A stretch of 64,000 bases of DNA, from NCBI RefSeq assembly GCF_023078275.1, contig NC_062976.1:3224001-3288000 (forward strand). The letters run 5' to 3'. The number at the start of each line of letters is the position of its first letter. Within the stretch, counting starts at the first letter, position 1. The notes under the pieces were generated by a model that worked only from the letters and a program-made list of their open reading frames with translations, was not told the DNA's origin and searched no databases. This DNA is from Leguminivora glycinivorella. Taxonomy: Eukaryota; Arthropoda; Insecta; Lepidoptera; Tortricidae. Below are positions 54,111-63,192 of this stretch, piece by piece. Position numbers and translations under genes: made by a program.

Positions 54111-54272
54111 AAGAAATAAATAGAAAACAATCAGGAGAGTGCTACAATTTTTTTTTGCATAATTATATTATCTTATAATTATATCAAGGCGTAATTAATA
54201 TATAATAAAAACTAAGATACAATAGGTACCTACTTAAATATAAAAAAATAAATAAAAAATAAAAATTTAAAC

Positions 54273-54440
54273 CTAATGAGGGCTCCTGACCTGAGGCATA
54301 GCGCCTAAGATGCTGGCAGCATTTCCTCGCTGAATCGCAATGCTTGTCCGTTGAGCGAGGAAGCTGCCAGCTTTTTTGTCCCCCGTGACATCAGACAACC
54401 GCTTTGCCAAGTCTTTTTTGCTATATTTCATAATACCAGA
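54273..54440 (-). mobile_element. Retrotransposon C-terminal fragment
   Basis: Minus strand: KDLAKRLSDVTGDKKAGSFL then AQRTSIAIQRGNAASILGAM and PQVRSPH, stop. The RLS..TGD...FL.QR.SIA.QRGNAA.ILG pattern is a recurrent LINE C-terminus in moths. It sits just downstream of the aldehyde oxidase stop codon. Confidence 0.7.
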
Positions 54441-54566
54441 AGTTGTATGTAAGTCTTAATAAGTTAATTTAAAGATTTCGTGTAAGTAACTTCTTTTGTA
54501 ATGTTTAATATTAAGTTTTGATTTGAATAAATGTACCAGAAAAAATTGCAAGACATGATTCAGAAA

Positions 54567-54637
54567 CTATTTGAATTTGAATTCATCAAGTCGCACATCT
54601 GCTGACAGCACGTTTGCTTCCAATGTGAATGGGCCAT
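54567..54637 (-). CDS. AOX: AOX terminal exon
   Basis: 71 nt after TTGCTCTAATTCTCTTCCAG; encodes (D)GPFTLEANVLSADVRLDE and FKFK, then TAG at 54569-54567. DGP.T.E and a hydrophobic/acidic finish are usual for insect aldehyde oxidases. A non-canonical ATTAAA poly(A) signal on the minus strand (54511-54506) is the nearest candidate. The fold-back repeat begins within about 10 bp of the acceptor. Confidence 0.82.
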
Positions 54638-57600
54638 CTGGAAGAGAATTAGAGCAATTCCCGTTAAGTTTGTACATTTGGATCACGTCTCCGATTTTGA
54701 TAAAAAATCGTCCNNNNNNNNNNNNNNNNNNNNNNNNNNNNNNNNNNNNNNNNNNNNNNNNNNNNNNNNNNNNNNNNNNNNNNNNNNNNNNNNNNNNNNN
54801 NNNNNNNNNNNNNTTTTGATAAAAGTCCATGATGCTGAGCAAGATCCAATAGGTTTCCCGAAATGTCCTAGGTTGATTGTATTAAACTTTCCTTTTTTGT
54901 TACCGAAAATGTATAGAAATGTGGTAACAAAAAAGGAAGGTTTCATACAAACTACATAGGATATTTTGGGAAACCTATTGGATCTTGGACTATCAGCCTA
55001 CGAATTTTTATCAAAATCGGAGACGTGATCCAAATGTACAAACTTAACGGGAATGGCTAATTAAAGAAGAACTACCTATATAATCACAGATCCTTTAAGC
55101 CAGGCATGATCGGATGACATGCTTCACATCTCACTATTCACATCTCCTTTTCATATCGTCCCATTAATGCAAATACCGACTAAGTGACTTTTTGACGAAA
55201 TCGAGTTTTTAGCACCTATAGAATAAGGTTTTCAAGGGCTACAATATGTTAAAACCCATGTATTGATACGACGCTGCATTCAAAAGATAGCTTCCGCATA
55301 AAGTTACTTAATGGTCAATTTGTTGCATTATAAACTGCCAGAATGTAATATGAATATTTAATATAAACTTTTATGCTTTATCCGCCAAGTAGAACCTTTT
55401 AATGGTGTATAGTGTTTTTTTGCATTTAAACATTTTGTTAAAGTAGCCATCTTATGTTCTACAAAAAAGTTTAATGTGTACATATTTGATTTTTGCAAAT
55501 AAAACTATCAACAAAATTCTTTATTTTAAGCCAGGCTAAATACACCAAATGTCTTTAAGATGTTTTTCCAGAAGATGTTTGTTTACAAACATCAGCAATT
55601 TCATTCTACCAAAAAGTTGTATAGGGACTATAATTGGTTTTGCATGTGGTGTGACGAAGGAAAGGATAACGGTCTATTACTGCAAATACCGACTATGTGT
55701 AAATAGGCGATTTTGAGATAATGCGGTTTGAAAGTTTGAAGGCACGTTTTATATGAAAACATTAAGGAATTTACGTTATGTGTATGGCATTTTAAACCCT
55801 ATATTTTTTTGTTTACTACTTTGTCGTATATATATTCAGAATGTATTTAGTTGACGATCAAATACAATTTAATGAAACAGTCGAATACCTACTTAGTTGG
55901 TTTTTCCTGTAGAAATAAATGTTTGCATATTTCTCTTCTTTATACATAATTATAACCCATTGTTTGTCTTAAATAAAGCTTCGTTTTTCATACGATGTTC
56001 TACAACCTAAATGAGTTTTTTCTGAAATATACCGGGTAATAATTATAAGTTAGCCAGTAAGCTAATATAGTCAGTAGTTTTTAAGAATATTGTACGCTCG
56101 AAATGGGCACTGTTGATACTGTATTTCCTGTATATCATACCATCTTATGTACACAGTTAACAATGAATAAACTTTACTTTACTTACTAGCATACCTACGG
56201 TACGAGTAGACTTCAGATGTCACAACTGTGTACCACTTCACCAACTGCAGTATTAAGTGGTTGAAACCACTCATGGTACCCTTTAGGTATTAAATCTCTG
56301 CCACAAAGGCTGAATAAAGTCTTGAGGACACTTAGGTGGAGTCGAGGCACGTCGAATCGAGCCCTGCATACATTTACAATGAACGATGAATCCGATTCGA
56401 CGCGTCGCTAATGGACGTAGTTTCATAAGAAATGCAGAAGGCGAATTAATGAGATTCGACTCGGCGAGCTTAGTGGGCACTAGGCTTAAGTTCATGTCGA
56501 GATCTGGACGTAGCACAAGGCAAGAAAATCAACGCCACAAATTAAACTCCAGTTCAGTAGAACCACCTCAAACCTCTTAATGTATCATATCATATTTCTA
56601 TCTCGGTCTAAAGCTCGATAAACAACTAGCTATCTCTGCGTTCAAGAAAATGGACTTACGCAGACTTTTTGACAAAGGTATCGTAACTAAATAGTACCAT
56701 GAGTGCTTACAATCACTTAATACCTAGTTAGTCTAGCATTGTCAGCCGTGTTACGGACGTGTTTGTATCCAATTCCACCAGCGATGAAGATGTTGTTTAA
56801 TAACTTTTTATCACTCTTGCGCAGTAAGTGTGCAATCGCACGAAGGCGTATCAGGAGTAAAAGAAAAAACTTTTTCCCAAAAGAGTGTTTAAATTTGTAT
56901 TTTGGACTACCATAAATACTTTTTTATCTTTTTATTGCAAGTGTGATGAAAAACACTGCGTGTAACTGGGGGCGTAAGAATATTGCAAACATGATTGCTT
57001 TAAATCGCCCCAGAAACCTATGTAATTACCGATACACATTACTTTTTCTTACTTATTACCTCACCTACGCCTACATTTTAGTGACTTTGGCGTAAATACT
57101 ACAAAACTTTAAATAAACTATTACTTCAGGTTATTGAGCGTACAAAAACTATTTACCTATACTAAATGTAACAGTGTAGATAGTGAAATTTCGAACATAA
57201 ATTATGGCGGACTTCGGATTGCTGAGACAGTGAACTAGTATGTAGTAAGTACCTATGCATATTATGCTATTACCCAAAAACGCATTAACCGATTTGTAAA
57301 ATTCTTTTTGTGATTTCAAGGGAATGCTATTGCGTTACTTCTTGTTAAATTTTACTGAAATCGGTTAAAGTATTTTGTGAAAAATCTCCTAAAACCGGTT
57401 GAAGAGGATTTTTTCAAATTTTTTTTTTGAGAATAACTCTTCAAAACCATAAATAAAGTATTATTAATGGTTAGTAATGTTAAAAAACTTTTAATTACAA
57501 ATGTACCAGTTAAATTAACAATGATAAGTGAAGTTTTGTAACATAAAATTAGAGCAGCTATATTTCCTGCAACTAAAACCGCCTATGTCATTGAGAATAT

Positions 57601-60600
57601 TTAATATATTTTGAAATAAGTTCAAAACTTTTGTATATTTTTTCTTTTTTTGCAAATCATAAGTAAAGTGTATTAAAAGCAAAGCTTTATCAAAGGGAAA
57701 CACTGCTTTATATGTATTAATAAGAGAAATATACAAATTTTTATTTCTACAGGAAAAACCAACTAAGTTTGCTACTATTTTTTTTAAATCGTAGTTTTAT
57801 CGGCAATCAAATCAAGCCTGGATATTGTTTACGATTAAGTATTAAACAACACAATACGGGCTGTAGAATGCTGTATACAAATAGTAATTTTTTTCATGTT
57901 TTCATATGAAATCGTACCTTCAAACATTAAATTAGGATTCCGGAGCCCCTTAATCCCGTATTAGGATCCCAAAAACCAAAACCTTTTGGAATCCTGGAAT
58001 CTTTCAGTAGGTACATACCGACGTGGAACCATTCCGTGCGCGGAAACCCTGTCTCCTCCCTAGATGCCGCTGTAGCTTCTCTCAGAGCAAATGCCACGCA
58101 TATCGACAAGCATGTAGCAGGTTCTCCAACGACTGTAAGAAAAAAAAATCTTCATGTTGATATGATATGCCTCAAAGATCTGGCTCGGTATCTGTATTAC
58201 TTTAATTTTATATGAAACTAGCTTTTACCCGCGGCTTCGCCCGCGTAATAAAAGTATTCTTATTGAAACGTTTACAAAAAATAAGATTTTCATTTGGATC
58301 CGTAGGTTTCTTTGTAGGTACATCTGTCCGCGATTATTTCGATTAAGGTAAAGCGGGGCAATTCTCGACTGGAGGGCCATTGTAACTGATCTATTTGCTG
58401 TACGGTCCGGTTTTGGCTGACTGTACCTTACACATATTAATATTGTTTTAAAAGAAATTCTTGCAATGATTGTAGAATTGTTACACAGCGACCACAGCGT
58501 AGGTGCGAATATGTATGTATTTTACCTATATAAATATTTATACTGGGGAAACTTCATACAACCCACATAGCCAGTATCTCGACGCTATGGTCGGTAGGGT
58601 AAAAAGTACTTCCTTGCATTATCGCTTAAAATTTTTTTCATTTTGCTTATACTTATTGCAAACGTAAACATATAAAAGGCAAGCAAACAACGATCTTCTT
58701 ACAGCACATTGAATGTAATAGTTTACGGATGCAGGATACTCGCCGATGCCTACTTACTAATACCTTCCCACTGGGCCACCTGCATTTTACACTGCCTAAA
58801 TATCGATTGCCGACCGATTATTCCGACCCCAATCCCTATTCTTATCCCCGTCCCTATCTCTATCTTTGTCCCCGTCCCCGTTCCGTCCCTGTCCCCGTCC
58901 CTCCCCTATCCCTATCCCCGTCCCCGTCCCCTATTTTTATCCCTATTTCTATCCCTATCCCTATCCCTATCCCGATCCCGATCCCTATCCCTATCCCTAT
59001 CCCCACCCCTACCCCTACCCCTACCCCTACCCATACCCCTACCCCTACCCCTATCCCTACCCCTACCCCTACCCCTACCCCTACCCCTACCCCTACCCCT
59101 ATCCTTATCCCAATCCCAATCCCTATCCCTATCCCTATCCCTATCCATATCCCTATCCCTGTCCCTATCCCTATCCCTATCCCTATCCTATCCCTATCCC
59201 TATCCCTATCCCTATCCCTATCCCTATCCCTATCCCTATCCCTATCCCTATCCCTATCCTATCCCTATCCCTATCCCTATCCCTATCCCTATCCCTATCC
59301 CTATCCTATCCCTATCCCTATCCCTATCCCTATCCCTATCCCTATCCCTATCCCTATCCCTATCCCTATCCCTATCCCTATCCCTATCCCTATCCTATCC
59401 CTATCCCTATCCCTATCCCTATCCCTATCCCTATCCCTATCCCTATCCCTATCCCTATCCCTATCCCTATCCTATCCCTATCCCTATCCCTATCCCTATC
59501 CCTATCCCTATCCCTATCCCTATCCCTATCCCTATCCCTATCCCTATCCCTATCCCTATCCCTATCCCTATCCCTATCCCTATCCCTATCCCTATCCCTA
59601 TCCCTATCCCTATCCCTATCCCTATCCCTATCCCTATCCCTATCCCTATCCCTATCCCTATCCCTATCCCTATCCCTATCCCTATCCCTATCCATATCCC
59701 TATCCCTATCCATATCCCTATCCCTATCCCAATCCCAATCCCTATCCCTATCCCTATCCCTATCCCTATCCCTATCCCTATCCCTATCCCTATCCCAATC
59801 CCAATCCCAATCCCAATGCCTATCCCTAACCCTATCCCTATCCATATCCCTATCCCTATCCCAATCCCAATTCCAATTCCAATTCCAATTCCAATTCCAA
59901 TTCCAATCCCTATCCCTATCCCTATCCCTATCCCTAACCCTATCCCTATCCCTATCCCTATCCCTATCCCTAACCCTATCCCTATCCCTATCCCTATCCC
60001 TATCCCAATCCCAATCCCAATCCCAATCCCAATCCCAATCCCAATGCCTATGCCTATCCCTATCCATATCCATATCCCTATCCCTATCCCTATCCCTATC
60101 CCAATCCCAATCCCAATCCCTGTCCCTATCCCTATCCCTATCCCTATCCCTGTCCCTATCCCTATCCCTAACCCTATCCCGTTCCTGTCCCTGTCCCTGT
60201 CCCTGACCCTGTCCCTGTCTCTGTCCCTGTCCCTGTGAAGTTTCGAATAAAATAGTCAAACTAATCTTGTTTCCTTTTAAGAGGAGAATTTTGAAAAATC
60301 CTTTCTTAGTGCTCCTCTACGCCACATAAGGAACCTATGTGCCAAATTTGAAATCTCTAGGACCAGCGGTTTCGGCTGTGTGTTGATATGTCAATCAGTC
60401 AGTCAATATCTTCTTTTATATATTTAAACCCCATTGCACCACAACAGGGGAGAAGGTATTTCACTTCCGCCTCGTTAGATTTTAAAAAACGTTGTATTTA
60501 TCGTGATCAGCGACCCGATAAACCATAAAAACGATACCCATATTGATTTTTTGACTTTATCACCCCCTTTTCACCCTTTTAGGGGTTAAATTTTCAAAAA

Positions 60601-61859
60601 ACCTGAAACACGTATTCAGTCATATGTCTTAAGGAATCTTCCTGTGAAGTTTCGAATAAAATAGTCAAACTAATCTTGTTTCCCCATACAAACTTTGAAC
60701 CCCCATTTGACCTCCTTAGGAGGTGAATTTTGGAAAATCCTTTCTTAGTGCTCCTCTACACTATATAAGGAACCTACGTGCCAAATTTGAAATCTCTAGG
60801 ACCAGCGGTTTCGGCTGTGTGTTGATATGTCAGTCAGTCAGTCAATATCTTCTTTTATATATTTTTTTGATATTTAAACCCCATTGCACCACAACAGGGG
60901 AGAAGGTATTTCACTTCCGCCTCGTTAGATTTTAAAAACGTTGTATTTATCGTGATCAGCGACCCGATAAACCATAAAAACGATACCCATATTGATTTTT
61001 TGACTTTATCACCCCCTTTTCACCCTTTTAGGGGTTAAATTTTCAAAAAACCTGAAACACGTATTCAGTCATATGTCTTAAGGAATCTTCCTGTGAAGTT
61101 TCGAATAAAATAGTCAAACTAATCTTGTTTCCCCATACAAACTTTGAACCCCCATTTGACCCCCTTAGGAGATGAATTTTGGAAAATCCTTTCTTAGTGC
61201 TCCTCTACACTATATAAGGAACCTACGTGCCAAATTTGAAATCTCTAGGACCAGCGGTTTCGGCTGTGCGTTGATATGTCAGTCAGTCAGTCAGTCAGTC
61301 AGTCAGTCAGTCAGTCAGTCAGCTTCTTCTTTTATATATTTAGACAAGTTTAGACGCAATTTCAGTTTTACCAAATGTGAACTCACTTTTACCCCCCAAA
61401 ACTACTCTGGGGTTGTAAGAATTTTTCCTCAGTTTGATCCTGAAATCGAGGGGTATATCAGCCGCGCTTGGCACATGGTAGAACCACGTCCGGTCTGTGA
61501 GGATCTCCCCGGTGTTTTCGTCGAATATAATGTGCTCTGTGGTCCAGTGCCCCACGCCCATGGTAAAAGCACCTTCGATCTGCGAAACGATTTCTGTGTG
61601 TAGGGTGTGTAGGGTCACGAATTAAAAGAAACCATAAGATTTTTTGAATCCCAAGTATGTGCAAAATTTGTCAGCTTCTGTAAGCCCTAATGTGACACAG
61701 CGGATTGTACTTATGATCCGACTTAGGATGTACACATGTACAGATAATTATCATTGTAATTAAATTGCTTAATTAGTCTTTTAGAAGTGGTTATAAAATA
61801 ACTTACCTGTCCGATATCAATTTGTGGATTAATCGGTGTTCCAGCATCTTCAATTATTT
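54567..61859 (-). CDS. AOX: Aldehyde oxidase, C-terminal part (four exons)
   Basis: Molybdo-flavoenzymes of this family oxidise aldehydes to carboxylic acids; insect copies degrade odorants and xenobiotics. Minus-strand exons 61859-61807, 61579-61387, 58132-58019 and 54637-54567 all have GT..AG borders and compatible phases (0, 1, 1), giving about 142 residues to the stop. Family marks in order: EDAGTPINPQIDIGQ joined to IEGAFTMGVG, TGEILTDRTWFYHVPSAADI, PLDFRIKL, NPRVVLGGK, VGEPATCL (the glutamate of VGEP is the known catalytic base), ALREATAASREE and FHVDGPFTLEANVLSADV with a short tail. TW.Y and FHVDGP favour aldehyde oxidase over xanthine dehydrogenase. The usual SKA before VGEP reads GKI here. 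The FAD, FeS and most of the Moco region must lie beyond 61860. Introns of 227, 3254 and 3381 bp are loaded with repeats. No frameshift or stop is seen; expression is untested. Confidence 0.88.
54647..55065. mobile_element. Fold-back element spanning an assembly gap
   Basis: Outer arms CCCGTTAAGTTTGTACATTT..GGATCACGTCTCCGATTTTG (54661-54703) and the exact inverse (55010-55052). Inner arms GATCCAATAGGTTTCCCGAA (54843) and GGGAAACCTATTGGATC (54970), with TTTCCTTTTTTGTTACC facing GGTAACAAAAAAGGAAGG at the loop (about 54912). Confidence 0.8.
54714..54813. other. Assembly gap of exactly 100 N
   Basis: The run is 7+60+33 = 100 Ns, a conventional placeholder for a gap of unknown size. TTTTGATAAAA occurs on both sides (54699-54709 and 54814-54824), so the true gap may be zero or a mis-join. 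The frames translated across it are meaningless. Confidence 0.95.
55066..55890. repeat. Repeat containing TGCAAATACCGACTA twice
   Basis: AATGCAAATACCGACTAAGTGA..TTTTTGACGAAATCGAG (55167-55210) and ACTGCAAATACCGACTATGTG..AATAGGCGATTTTGAGATAA (55678-55725) are diverged direct copies; similar to nothing else here. AOX intron. Confidence 0.45.
55891..57769. mobile_element. 1.88-kb element with long inverted ends, no transposase
   Basis: ACTTAGTTGGTTTTTCCTGT..AGAAATAAA (55891-55919) is matched exactly, inverted, at 57741-57767. Weaker pairing continues for about another 70 bp (GCATATTTCTCTTCTTTATA against GTATATTTCTCTTATTAATA; AAATAAAGCTTCGTTTTT against GATAAAGCTTTGCTTTT). The interior has a smaller inverted pair, GTATTAAGTGGTTGAAACCA (56252) and CAATCACTTAATAC (56712), and no long frame. 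It sits in the last AOX intron. Confidence 0.7.
57770..58018. other. AOX intron, no feature
   Basis: AT-rich. GGATTCCGGAGCCCC and GGATCCCAAAAACC near 57938-57980 look unremarkable. Confidence 0.3.
58019..58132 (-). CDS. AOX: AOX exon with the catalytic VGEP motif
   Basis: 114 nt between TTTTTTTTCTTACAG and G|GTATGT. Encodes VGEPATCLSICVAFALREAT, AASREETGFP and RTEWFHV, with split codons at both ends that complete exactly with the neighbours (A+TC, G+AT). It lies 3.25 kb from the previous exon, across the satellite and tandem array. Confidence 0.88.
58214..58252 (+). mobile_element. CTAGCTTTTACCCGCGGC element, head only
   Basis: GAAACTAGCTTTTACCCGCG..GCTTCGCCCGCGTAATAAAA matches the first part of 21832-22012. 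Confidence 0.55.
58253..58825. other. AOX intron, no feature
   Basis: No exon or shared repeat recognised between the repeat head and the satellite. Confidence 0.35.
58826..60236. repeat. (CCCTAT)n hexanucleotide satellite, about 1.4 kb
   Basis: The core (59105-59810) is nearly pure CCCTAT, broken at irregular intervals by a pentamer CCTAT (near 59190, 59258, 59304, 59394 and 59471) that shifts frame. The flanks are variant blocks: CCCGTC and CCCTAC on the left (58840-59100); CCCAAT, CCAATT, CCATAT and CCCTGT on the right (59785-60236). Only isolated CCCTAA units occur, and no CCTAA (TTAGG) insect telomere array is present. Reading frames of up to 509 codons (SL, YP, IP or RD repeats) are artefacts of the six-base period. 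On the minus strand, the sense strand of AOX, it is (GGGATA)n. Confidence 0.95.
60234..61340 (+). repeat. Three-unit tandem array, about 409-449-bp period
   Basis: TGTGAAGTTTCGAATAAAAT begins units at 60234, 60643 and 61092. Each has CTTTCTTAGTGCTCCTCTAC, GACCAGCGGTTTCGGCTGTG and TTGATATGTCAGTCAGTCAG; the first two also have CCCCATTGCACCACAACAGG and CACCCCCTTTTCACCC. Unit 1 lacks about 40 bp (CCCATACAAACTTTGAACCC); unit 3 is cut short after an expanded (CAGT)n at 61277-61320. A single dispersed copy is at 38589-38870. The 70- and 143-codon plus frames are not genes; the latter crosses the antisense of an AOX exon. Confidence 0.9.
61387..61579 (-). CDS. AOX: AOX exon with QIEGAF...NPRVVLGGK
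   Basis: 193 nt. Acceptor TTTCGCAG|ATC joins GGACAG to ATCGAAGG in phase 0, restoring IDIGQ-IEGAF without a gap. The donor AAAA|GTGAGT leaves one base of the next codon. Another GT five bases earlier (GGGG|GTAAAAG) is possible but would break the GK.VGEP spacing. Confidence 0.88.
61807..61859 (-). CDS. AOX: AOX exon encoding (x)IIEDAGTPINPQIDIGQ
   Basis: 53 nt: two bases of a split codon and 17 codons, then donor CAG|GTAAGT. The 5' border is the less certain one: acceptor GATAAG at 61860 keeps the frame open, whereas the better-looking CCACATAG five bases earlier would include a TAA. The NP.IDIGQ motif is diagnostic of the family. Confidence 0.75.
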
Positions 61860-62289
61860 CTTATCTATGTGGAAAAATCATCCGTCACGCTTTGGCAAGT
61901 ATGTCAGTGTGAGAGTGACAGATGTCTTGTCCACGTGGATAAGTGATAAAAATGCCGGCAGGGGTGGAAGTAAAAATTACTTAGACGCCACATGGAACAG
62001 TGACAAGTCACTCAAGACAGTCAAGACAGACACTGGGTAGAAAGAAAGCGGCGCACACCTCTCGACACCCTTGAGTTCTATTTCTATCGGTGTTGCCCTT
62101 AAGCCATCTACAATGCTGCTTTTTATGTGGGCGAGTCACCGTCTGCTGGAAATAAAATTGGTAACCGCTCAGTAGGTATTTAGTCCATCACTTTCATCCA
62201 ATAGCCCAGTTCATTTGAGATTCAACCAGCTTTCCAAGTCCTTACATCTTGGCGGCATCCTGCCGCGTACGCCCCGTGACACAGGCAAT
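61860..62289. other. AOX intron or upstream region, no further exon recognised
   Basis: I looked on the minus strand for the next family motif upstream (an EVE.DVLTGE-like exon) and did not find it. Confidence 0.35.
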
Positions 62290-62345
62290 GACAGGGGTAC
62301 ATGCTGTAAGGGGTACATTCCCTCGATGTACCCCTTACATTTCAT
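62290..62345. repeat. Hairpin GTAAGGGGTACAT / ATGTACCCCTTAC
   Basis: TGTAAGGGGTACAT and ATGTACCCCTTACA flank a 7-bp loop at 62308-62342. The right arm and TTTCATGAAAGTGTC recur at 45514-45545. Confidence 0.65.
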
Positions 62346-62759
62346 GAAAGTGTCAAAAGTGTTTCCACGTTTTAGTTTCGGCTAGGCGGTATTCTTGTGA
62401 GATATTCTCTGCTGTGTGAAAAACATCAACTTTGATCATGTTGTTATTTGTTTTATTGCAATCAATGGAAATTATCTTGAAGTGGTACAGCTTGGCCATG
62501 CATTATTCCAATTACAGTGCAATTACCTCCGCTAAAATTCAATGAACCTTGTAAAGTATTACGTCAATGTAATATTATGTAGCTGCATAGATTACCATCA
62601 AGTTAATTACTTCATTCATTATGAATTAATGAACCATATTTTTTCTTTAGTATTGAGGCAACCTTATGAAGAAGTAGTAAGTAATGTAGAAGTTGCAGAA
62701 CATTCTCATAATTTCTAATTCATGAGAAAATTAATTATCTTCATTTGATGTTTGAGTTA
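62346..62759. other. No recognised feature
   Basis: AT-rich, nothing identified. Confidence 0.35.
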
Positions 62760-63055
62760 CTGTTCTGGGGGTCGAGGATCTTGGGCAGGTATAGAGAGAC
62801 AAACGATGTTGCTTCATTCAGGTCTATTTCAAAAGTGGAAGTACTTGGGTGGTGAGTCTTCGACCGACACCCCTGCTGGGGTGTGAGTGGCCCCCTCCGC
62901 GCTGGGCGCTGAGGGCTGTGTCGGGGCGCGCCCCATCCTTGTGGGGCGGTCTGCCGTTGTCTTTTTGGGGATGACAGGGCGTTCTAGTAATTGCTAGCCC
63001 TACCGCTACCGGCCGTTATCCAACCCCGCGACCCCTAGCCACGGTGATGCAGTTT
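62760..63055. repeat. GC-rich island, probably a retrotransposon 5' region
   Basis: GGGGGTCGAGGATCTTGGGC, AAACGATGTTGCTTCATTCA, GGGGCGCGCCCCATCCTTGT and GGGGATGACAGGGCG form an abrupt GC-rich block. I recall such blocks as recurrent in moth genomes, at LINE 5' ends, but no frame proves it here. A CpG island of a host gene is the alternative. Confidence 0.4.
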
Positions 63056-63057
63056 TA

Positions 63058-63189
63058 CGGCCCAGCCACAACATTGGTCTAAGCGCGGCAGCCATACGTG
63101 CGACTGAAAAGTCCCATAGCTGTGTCTCGCTCCAATGTATGGCCGCCGCTCACCGCTGTCGCGCTTAGACCAATGTCGTGGCTGAGCCG
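63058..63189. mobile_element. PIF/Harbinger-like MITE (CGGCTCAGCCACGACATTGG), copy 3
   Basis: CGGCCCAGCCACAACATTGG faces CCAATGTCGTGGCTGAGCCG, flanked by TTA at 63055-63057 and 63190-63192. About 13 bp shorter than the other two copies. Confidence 0.85.
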
Positions 63190-63192
63190 TTA

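Noticed and set aside
54567..54959. Frames translated across the N run
   Set aside because: Only the terminal AOX exon (54567-54637) is real; the rest is gap and palindrome.
58826..60236. Telomere or interstitial telomeric array
   Set aside because: The lepidopteran telomere repeat is TTAGG/CCTAA; here units are CCCTAT with only isolated CCCTAA, and host exons flank it on both sides.
58709..60238. Long open frames (509, 446 and 366 codons plus; 289 codons minus) over the satellite
   Set aside because: A six-base repeat without stop codons stays open in every frame; the products are SL, YP, IP or RD repeats. No gene.
61172..61603. 143-codon plus frame
   Set aside because: The first half is the tandem unit and (CAGT)n; the second half is antisense to the AOX exon at 61387-61579.
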